Shown here: positions 56,405-64,000 of the stretch, one piece after another
Position numbering within the stretch: position 1 is the first letter of the stretch
Layout: every line of letters begins with the position of its first letter
Assembly (NCBI GenBank): GCA_025506515.1
Contig: CM046451.1
Span: 74,110,599-74,174,598, forward strand
Reading direction: 5' to 3'
Length of the DNA stretch: 64,000 nt
Origin: Flaveria trinervia
Taxonomy: Eukaryota > Streptophyta > Magnoliopsida > Asterales > Asteraceae
Program-made: the position numbers and the translations under genes
The notes under the pieces: generated by a model
Database searches by the model: none
The model's input: only the letters and a program-made list of their open reading frames with translations
Told to the model about the DNA's origin: nothing

Positions 56405-57262
56405 TTCTACAAAATTTACAAAGTTCATATTAGTATTTCTGAAAATTTCATTTTAATCATTAACATCCTTTCATGTCTCATAGACAATTAATAATCAAAA
56501 TCTAGAATCCTACGTTACATTTAAATGATGGTTAAGTGACCTTTATCCTATTATTTAAATTGACAAGGTAGTCAACATTTGACAATTGCAACGTTTTGCA
56601 AGTTTTAGCCTTATGGGATGGGTTAAACATCTTATATTTAGTTGGCATGTAAAATCCCATCAACACCATTGTACGCCATGCTTGAGTGACCCTTGCACAT
56701 GGTTTCCAATTCAAGTCGTCCTACTTACACACACATGTGAGTTTACATATACAAGTGGTTAGGTGACCTTTATCCCATAAATACGTTAAGCCCACCTCAA
56801 ACACACAAGTTCCCTAAAAGTGGTCAGGTGACCTTTATCCCACAAATAGTTCTTAAGTGATTCGAGTCTCGTGTAAAAGGATGGTCTTACACTTTTTTCC
56901 AAAGGGATTTTAGTTTGCATTAATACTTGTTATGAAAACTCTATGTACCTTGTATTTGCATGCTTTCAAATACATGGCACCCTATGGTTCTCCTTTTAGT
57001 AAAACCCTTTTTATTAAAATCATTAATCCTTTTAATAACCTCTTATTTGTCACTTAGTGATTAGGAACCATAAATTTTCAGCTTTTTATGATTATTTGTT
57101 AAGATTGTTAAGCATATCCACATATCAAACAATCAACATAAAATGGATAATGAAACAAGCATATAGAAAACAACCACATGTGTATAACCATAGCCACATA
57201 GGTGACCAAACTTGTTTGCCATCACAAGTGTGGTCATAAGGTCTTTTGTAAGGGTTAGTTAC
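56405..57262 (-). other. Element C leader (partial) with a triplicated GTGACCTTTATCCCA motif
   Basis: No gene. On the + strand AGGTGACCTTTATCCC-type copies occur at about 56534-56550, 56758-56774 and 56822-56842. On the minus strand they read GGGATAAAGGTCACCTAACC. The same three copies exist in the leader of D. Confidence 0.8.
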
Positions 57263-58203
57263 TCTTGGATTCTTTATGCCCAAGATACATAGAACATTGA
57301 TGTGGTTAGTATGTTACGATCCAAGTCGGGTCATACCCAATAACAAGCTTAGCAAACACCAAATATTATTTAATTGATGATATGATCATGCAATTAAATA
57401 AATACACCAATTTAGAAAATTGGTTTTCTAAATAAGTTGCATATGAGATTGAACAACTTATATGGATATTTTGTTCATGGATATTATTTCTAATGTTGTT
57501 TAATTTAGTTAAATGAAATCAAATAATAAAGTGTGTGTATGTTATATAATTAAAAGGTTAATTATATATCTTTTTTAAAACATTGGTTTAATAAAATTGG
57601 TTTTTGGTTTGGGGGAAAAACCCTACCTCAAGGACCATATCTGGCCGCCCCTTTATGGGGTGTGTGTCTTGTTTTGTTTTGTAAAGAGATACTCCAAGAA
57701 CACACACACACTCAATCCTCTCATCTCTCACACATATGAAAGAACCAAAAGGGAATACACTCCCTAATCTTGAAGTGGATCTCGGCTGAAAGGGTTTTGA
57801 GCAGCTTATGGATCTCGGCAGAAAAGTGTTTTCAGCAGCCCTTCTTGGTCGTTTTGGTGGTGAAATCCTAGCAACAAAGGTGCTTGCTTAATGCTTTTGG
57901 GTATGGATGCTTGAGGACACCTCTCCTTGGTGTCTAGGTCATTCAAGAACATCATTTTTCCTCCTTCATCTCGTTTTTTCAGCAGCATACAAAAGGTTGT
58001 TTGTATGTCTATTTTGGGTTGTTAATTGTTGTTGATAGCTAGTTCAAACACATATAAATGATCCTTATGTTCTTGGGTTTGATGTTGTTATGAAATGAAA
58101 CTTAATTTTCAGATTAAAAATGAACATAGTAAGGTTTTATTCCGCTGCGTTTTGATAGTTTAGATGGTTAAAATAGTTTGACTAAGGTCCAACAAACCCA
58201 ACA
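57263..58203 (+). repeat. Element D 5' LTR
   Basis: 941 bp, opposite in orientation to the C and H LTRs and similar throughout (for example TTTATGCCCAAGATACATAG at the start, CCCAACA at the end). Confidence 0.92.
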
Positions 58204-58204
58204 T

Positions 58205-58218
58205 TGGCATCTAGAGCC
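58205..58218 (+). promoter_or_regulatory. Element D primer binding site, altered
   Basis: TGGCATCTAGAGCC right after the LTR resembles TGGTATCAGAGCC with one substitution and one extra base. Confidence 0.7.
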
Positions 58219-59666
58219 GGATATGTGGATGACTAGTTTCATTTGTTCTTGTAAAATTGGTTTTATGGGGCTTTAACAACCTTAAAGGGGCTGTTTTGTG
58301 GTGATGTTATAAATCCCCAATCTTTCAAGGCTATATCTAACATGCTTGGGATTAAACCTTGAAAGAAAAGATATCAAATGGTTGATTGTGTTTTGTTTGG
58401 ACAAAAACACCCTAAATTCTTGGTTTACGTTGGCTGAAAATTTATGGTCATATGGGGATTTATTTAGTTCTTGATTGTTGTATATGATGTTTCATATTGG
58501 TGCATAACCTAGCCTTGACCTTGTGTTGATTTGGTTTTATATGGATGTTTGTTTTGGTTGATTTCATTCTTATGGGTTGTATTAATTATTCCTTTGTGCT
58601 TGTATTTGGATGTAATTTATTTATTCATTCATTTGTGATATAATAGATAGATTAAGTATGTTTTCCTTTAGAAAAGAAAATTTGTATTAGGATATAAATT
58701 TTGTAAAAGAAGATGCACAAGATGGAAGCACAAAAGGAAGACACAAGAGAAGGACTTGAAGCATTTGGATGCAAGTTCAAGTGGGGGTCTTTGGAGATCT
58801 CATTTTGTGTTGTGTTCAACCCTTAGGAAAGACCAAATGACAACACTTGTGATGGCAAACAAGTGTTGTCAACATAGTAGCTATGGTTATGCACATGTGG
58901 TTGTTTGATATATTCTTGTTTGATTATTCATTTTATGTTGATTGTTTGATATATGGATATGCTTAACAATCTAAATAAATTATCACAACAAGCTGAATTT
59001 TTTTGGTTCCTAATCATTAAGTGACTAAAAAAGGTTATTAAAAGGATTGATTTCAAATAAAGAAGTTTTATTAAAAGAGAACCATAGGGTACCATGTATT
59101 TGAAAGCATGCAAATACAAGGTACATAGAGTTTTCATAACTAAAATTAATGGAAACTTAAATCCCTTAGGAAACAAGTTAAAACACCATCCTTTTACATG
59201 ACACTCGAATTACTTGAGAACTACTTGTGGGATAAAGGTCACCTAACCACTTTTAGGGAACTTGTGTGTTTGAGGTTAGCTTAACAATTTGTGGGATAAA
59301 GGTCACCTAACTGCTTGTATGTGTAAACTCACACATGTGTGTAAGTAGGACGACTTGAATTGTAAACCATGTGCATAGGGTCACCGAAGCATGGCGTACA
59401 ATGGTGTTGATGGGATTTTACATGCCGACTAAACATAAGATGTTTAACCGATCCCATAAAGCTAGAAGTTGCAATAGGTTGCAATTTTCAAATGTTGACT
59501 ACCTTGTTAATTTAAATAATGGGATAAAGATCACGTAACCATCATTTAAATGTAACGTTGGATTCTAGATTTTAATTATTAATTGTATATGAGACGTGTG
59601 AAGGGTACTAATAATTAAAATGCAATTTTTCAGAAATACTAAAATGAACTTTGTAATTTTGTAGTA
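58219..59666 (+). other. Element D leader with a triplicated GGGATAAAGGTCACCTAACC motif
   Basis: 1.45 kb without a gene. Copies at about 59230-59249, 59294-59313 and 59521-59540 (the last GGGATAAAGATCACGTAACC). Its right half is alignable with the leader of C in inverted orientation. Confidence 0.82.
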
Positions 59667-60530
59667 ATGGCCGCAAACAACAATGCTACTACCCCGACCG
59701 TCCCAACCCTATCACCGAGAACCATCTTAAAAAGGGATCGTCTTAACCATAATAACTTTATGGGCTAGTATCAAAACTTGAGAATTGTTCTCAAGCAAGA
59801 GAAAAGGGCCTATGTCCTTGATGATCCTATTCCTGACCAACCCGACCCTGAGGATATTGACGACTATGACGATTGGCTTCAATACACTAAGTATTCATGT
59901 AGTTTCCTTCCTCATGCTCAGAACTATGATTCCCAAACTCCAAAGGACTTGGAGAAACTTGGGGCATCTGATATAATTATCCAGTTGAGGAAATGTTCCT
60001 TCAACAAGCTAGGGTAGAGCGCTTCGAAACGGTTGAGCACTTCAGCGTGTCATGGAGGAAACCCAATCGTATCATCTTAAGTTTTTAAGATGAAATGCCA
60101 CGTTGATCGCCTGAGAGGCATCACCGTAGCAAAGGAAAGGATGCAAGAGGCGCACGTATCCAGTAAGGCCCGATTTGATCCTTAAAAAGTTTGAGACATT
60201 CATAATGAATTACACATGAAAGCGTGGGACAAGAGTATTGGTGGGCTTCACGCAATGCTCAAAACAGCTAAGGCAGGGATTGGTAGAAAGGTTCTACCTG
60301 TTATCTCGATCAATGAGGAAGACAATAAGAAAAGCCATTCCCTGATCCCAAGGCAAATGTTGCCAAAGGAAAAGGGCACATCAAAGGAAAAGGGGAAAGG
60401 AAAGGCTAAAGCGGAACCTCCAAGCCTAAGCTTAAGAGGCCTAAGGTAACGGAGAAAGATCCATGCTTTGAGTGTGGAGAGATAGGACATGGAAAGGGAA
60501 TTGTCCAACCTATCTCAAAGAGTTGAGAGA
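59667..60530 (+). pseudogene. Element D gag (UBN2-like), broken
   Basis: Starts MAANNNATTPTVPTLSPRTI at ATG 59667, with a stop at 59767. Then LRIVLKQEKRAYVLDDPIPD, DWLQYTKYSCSF, a frame change, WDKSIGGLHAMLKTAKAGIG, a Lys/Gly-rich tail and the knuckle start CFECGEIGHGK (about 60460-60495). A small indel after it breaks the last Cys. Gag would assemble particles and bind RNA. Confidence 0.9.
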
Positions 60531-61041
60531 TAAGAGGGATGCTGGGCAAACCTCAAGCACAACTTTCATAATTCACATTGGTTGAAATGTTATTTCTTCA
60601 AACACATGGGTATTGGATACCAGATGTTGAACTCATATTTGCAATTTGTTGCAAGGGTTCAAAAGAAATAAGCACTTCAAGAAGGGAGACAAAAGTCTTT
60701 ACATGGGCAACGGAGCAAAAGTTGATGTCAAAGCCCAAGAGATGAATTTAGAAACTTTCAAAGGTTGGAAGTTATTCTAAGAATTTTGTATGCTCCTATT
60801 TGACTAGAACATAATATTGATTTCCCTTTTAGAACAATGGTTATGAATTAAAGTTTGTTAACAATGGTATTTATGTTTGTATGGATGATGTATTTTATTT
60901 CAAGGCTATGCCTTTTATGGAATCTATGAATTTTTCATGATGATTCCCTATAATAGCTCATTATACTAATAAGCACCAAGAAACTTAAAATGGTTTAAGT
61001 GATTCTTATCTTTGACATTGTCGTCTTGTCACATAAACAAG
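60531..61041 (+). pseudogene. Element D protease and GAG-pre-integrase start, broken
   Basis: KRDAGQTSSTTFIIHIG-like reading, then a protease region in which the W-V-L-D-T-G block is degraded (about 60605-60630). LLQGFKRNKHFKKGDKSLYM and a pre-integrase tail (SDSYL...HCRLVT-like) continue to 61041, where E2 starts. Confidence 0.7.
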
Positions 61042-61901
61042 TGTTGGACCAAAAGAACCAATGAGCCAAGATTAGAAACCCTCTAAGTCCCACATGGTAT
61101 CACAACAACTGCTGAAAGCTTCATCAGCAGTTTGACAAGTGCTGAAGACTTTAAACAGCTGAAGAACTCAAGTGCTGAAGACTTCATAGCTGAAGAACTA
61201 AAGTGCTGAAGTACAACAGCTGAAGAACACAAGTACTGAAGCTGAAGTTCAAAGTACTGAAGTACAACAGCTGAAGAGTTTACAAGTGCTGAAGATCAAC
61301 AACTGATGTACAAAGTCTGAAGACAAAGACTGAAGACATCAGCTGATGATGTCTACTGAAGTCATCAGCTGAAAACGTCTGAAGTTCAAGTCTGAAGATC
61401 AAGTACTGAAGTTTCAGTAGTTTGTCACAACTGCTGAAGAGTACTTTCTGTAGTTGTGATATCATTTAGTTTTATATTTTTACTTTCAGTAGTTTTATAA
61501 AATGACCGAAGAGCTTGTTCTTCAGTCGTTGTAGTTTCAGTAGTTTTATGTTTCTTCAGTAGTTATAACAACTCATAACACTTAGCATTTTTGTAAGGAG
61601 ATTTCAGCTGTTTTGACATCTTCAGTAGTTGTTTTCAGTTGTAATAAATCTGTTAGATGTCACTATCAAGTGACATCAGCAGATGTCACATCTCTTATAT
61701 AAGAGGTATCGACCTAATTGTAAATGTGACATTCTGTTACCACGAAAGCAAATATTGAATGAAATATTTTGCAGAAATTCTCCTCTCTATAACCGTCTTT
61801 GTTCTTCATTGAATATTATTTTGCTTGTGAATCGACTAATGTTGTTTGAATTCCGCTGCTATACTCTTTAATCAATCAAACATAGATCACTGATCCTTAC
61901 A
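61042..61901 (+). repeat. Element E2 5' LTR
   Basis: 860 bp, TGTTGGACCAAAAGAACC to GATCCTTACA. CAGCTGAAGA/AAGTGCTGAAG array at about 61120-61420. Its start matches the solo LTR at 34645-35593 better than the E1 LTRs. Confidence 0.93.
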
Positions 61902-61902
61902 A

Positions 61903-61914
61903 GTGTATCAGAGT
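61903..61914 (+). promoter_or_regulatory. Element E2 primer binding site, degraded
   Basis: GTGTATCAGAGT where E1 has TGGTATCAGAGC. Confidence 0.6.
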
Positions 61915-62119
61915 AGGTTAATCATTGATCGACTAACAATTGATCATTGAAACTGCTAATTGATATCTGTGTTTGATTGAATTAGTGTATTCGCAAGAAC
62001 TGCTTATAGATTATTGAATTTCTGCCGCTTTCGTTCATTATTTTGAGATCTTCTGGTTCAATTGGTTGTTGCGTTTTTTTCTAAATCTTTTTTGCTTAAC
62101 CAAATTGATTGAATCTGAG

Positions 62120-64000
62120 ATGACGACTCCTTCTAATGATCCTCACAATACCGGTTCTTCAACCAAGCCTCCGATGCTGGTTAGGACCGAGTATAACATA
62201 TGGCAACGAAGAATGCTTCATCACCTGTCTGTTAACAGTTCAGGTTGTTGTACATGTGTGGTACATGGACCACATAAGCCTATGGTGAACAATCCGGAAA
62301 CCAATTAAATGGTTCCGAAAGAAGGAACAATACTCTGATGAAGATCGGAAACTGTTTGAGATTGATGCTAAAGCCCATGGAATTCTGGCCATGGCACTGC
62401 CTAATGAAATCTATTCTGGGCTTATGCATCATGAAACTGCTCATGATCTCTGAATGCCCTGAAGGAACAATTCGGTGGCATAGATGAGATCTTAGCAAAA
62501 AATAGAGAAATCCTTGCCCAACAATATGAGACATTCTCTCATAGAAAGGGTGAGACACTGACTCAACAGTTTGAGCGCTTTTCCTGCTTGATATCTGAGC
62601 TGAAAATGGTGAAACAGGAATACACCAATAGCCAGATGAACAACAGATTCCTCAGATCACTGCCTGAGAGATGGGACACATACACTTTGTCCTACGCTCC
62701 AGTGCAAATCTGGATGGCCTATCTCTCACCCAACTTCATGGGAAACTGCTTACATTTGAAAGAGAGATAGAGCAGAAGAGGAAACTGTCCTCATCAGGAA
62801 AGCTCACTGATGACTTTGTACCAGGGAATACTGCCTTGGTTGGTCATGAGTCAGAATTCTGCATCTGAAAGCAATTATGATGAGCATATAGATTTCTCTT
62901 CAACTAGTTCTCATCATGCATTTGTTGGTATTGAGAGTCATTCTGGCAGTAATAGTGACAATTTATGCTTCATCATGGATGATCTGAAAGGAATAGCTGA
63001 TGATGATCTAGAAGAGATGGATATTCTGAGCCAATGGCATTGATTAATATCAGATCTCAGAAGTTCTATAAGAGAACTGGCAGGAAATTCCTGGACTCTC
63101 TGGCAAAACCAAAGTTGGTTTTGACAAGAGTAAGTTGAGGTGTCACAATGCCAAAGGCTGGGACACTTTGCAAGAGAGTGTAGATCAACTGGATCTAACT
63201 CTTCTGCACCCTTTGTGACTTTTCCTAGTACTAGTCCACAAAACAGAGGGCAACATCCTGCTGGTTCTGGTCATTATTCACATCCTAGATCTCCTGCATA
63301 CTTTGTTCCCCAGGGTCAAATGTCATATCCTTATCCCTGCTATTATGTGCCTCAACCAAATTCCTGTTCAAGCTCCAATTGCACAACACCACAAGCATTG
63401 CCTGAACACAGCCTTCCAATCTCATCAACAAACTCAACCTCAACAACACAGCTTCTTCACCTGAGGAGTTTTGACTGGAGCAGTTTACCAGATGACTTGT
63501 CTGGTCATAACAACTGTTCTCAGGTGCTGGTCAACATGGTGGTGAAAGTCCCTTTGGAAATCTAGCTCTTATGGCTTTGGATTCTGCTGATACTTCATCC
63601 CCTAATGCCTCTACACCAAAGGTATCACAGGATCCTCTGAGGGAAAAGCCAAATTATGTTCTGACACATGCATAGCAGCATTTGCATCTATTAGAGAAGA
63701 AAATGTAGCTTTAATCAACAAGAACATTGAGCTAGAACAAATAATTTCCAAAAGCAAAGCTGAATTTGAGTCTATGCTAATGATAAAAATGATGAGATTT
63801 ACAAACTGAAATGCCAAATAACTGATGATAAGGCTAGGGAAGAGATACTTCTAGAGAAGTATAAAGATCTCAAGAAACCCTTGCAGTTACCCAGGTAGAG
63901 TGTGATAGATGGATACAATCATGCAAAGGTTTTGAAACGCTTCTTAGTAAGCAATCTGTTCCAATGTGAAGTTTGGCATTGGTTACAATCACACTGCTCC
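62120..64000 (+). pseudogene. Element E2 gag, broken, incomplete at window end
   Basis: Starts MTTPSNDPHNTGSSTKPPML at ATG 62120, and the first 62 codons are open. Stop at 62306-62308, then frameshifts near 62325, 62450, 62690, 62855 and 63035. The knuckle near 63140-63180 has lost one base: CQRLGHFAREC is readable but the first Cys-His is out of frame. A Pro/Gln/Ser stretch (63190-63560) and a coiled-coil region with EENVALINKNIELEQIISKS (about 63695-63760) follow, ending at PMxSLALVT-like sequence at the window edge. Confidence 0.9.

Larger units (their letters stand above)
50819..57262 (-). mobile_element. Element C: Tnt1-like Ty1/copia, 5' end split off by element D
   Basis: Minus strand: 3' LTR 50819-51730, 3' untranslated region, RT-RNase H, integrase, protease, gag (start 56404) and part of the leader to 57262. 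Element D then begins in the opposite direction. The rest of C's leader and its 5' LTR are expected beyond the window. The five bases before the LTR are AGGAT; the other copy of the duplication cannot be seen. Confidence 0.88.
57263..61041 (+). mobile_element. Element D: Tnt1-like Ty1/copia, 5' part, inserted head-to-head in C and split by E2
   Basis: LTR 57263-58203, PBS, a 1.4-kb leader, gag from 59667, protease and the start of GAG-pre-integrase, where E2 begins at 61042. The rest is expected beyond the window. The LTR starts TCTTGGAT instead of TGTTGGAT. The preceding five bases are GTTAC. Confidence 0.88.
61042..64000 (+). mobile_element. Element E2: Sirevirus-like Ty1/copia 5' part, same superfamily as E1, runs off the window
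   Basis: LTR 61042-61901, degraded PBS, leader and gag to the window end. Gag is very close to that of E1. The five bases before it are ACAAG. Pol and 3' LTR would lie to the right. Confidence 0.93.

Noticed and set aside
57263..58203. 5' LTR of element C
   Set aside because: It is in the opposite orientation and followed by its own PBS, leader and gag on the + strand, so it belongs to D.

Overview
The window is plant nuclear DNA made almost entirely of nested LTR retrotransposons. I found no intact host gene, rRNA gene, tRNA gene or CRISPR array. The lineages are Ty1/copia of Sirevirus (SIRE/Maximus) type, shorter Tnt1-like Ty1/copia, and a Ty3/gypsy chromovirus of Tekay type. These, the AT-rich sequence, and an accessory ORF carrying an FxYPRFxQ motif suggest a dicot, probably Asteraceae. 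The family assignment is inference from memory of similar hypothetical proteins.

Layout. The oldest layer is a + strand gypsy element split into pieces. Its integrase C-terminus lies at 11580-12197 and 25678-25741. An LTR begins at 25742 and ends at 47318. A PBS and second gag-pol follow at 47322-50818. Everything else sits inside it. (1) Element F, a copia gag on the minus strand (about 9047-11579), interrupts the integrase. Element A, a + strand Sirevirus 3' half (1 to about 9046), abuts F, and a non-autonomous LTR element (6273-8805, TSD TCTAC) lies in A's 3' LTR. (2) Element B, a complete minus-strand Sirevirus (12198-25672, TSD ACAAC). (3) X (about 26140-28740), an orphan accessory ORF on the minus strand. 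(4) E1, a complete + strand Sirevirus (28953-42399, TSD TAAAT), with an antisense solo LTR inside its pol (34645-35593, TSD CTGAA). (5) H, an internally deleted minus-strand copia (42805-47121, TSD TAATG). (6) C, a minus-strand copia (50819-57262), entered by D, a + strand copia (57263-61041), itself entered by E2 (61042 to the window end), a relative of E1.

All pol genes are broken by stops, frameshifts or active-site changes, so this is a decayed cluster. LTRs, PBS, PPT and target duplications are often still exact.

Most interesting. Four divergent loci (A, B, X, E1) carry an accessory ORF downstream of pol, in the position of the Sirevirus env-like ORF. It shares a start (MAN or MAD), an FW domain, an FxYPRFxQ motif in three or four copies, a low-complexity middle, coiled coils and, in two copies, a C-terminal GF(S/T)RRR motif. 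The DNA just upstream of each copy holds an array of a short palindromic motif specific to that family (CTTCCGAAG, CCGCATTTG/CAAATGCGG, CAGCTG-type, TCAATCGTGCGATTGA). In A, B and E1 the same motif also recurs in the LTR.
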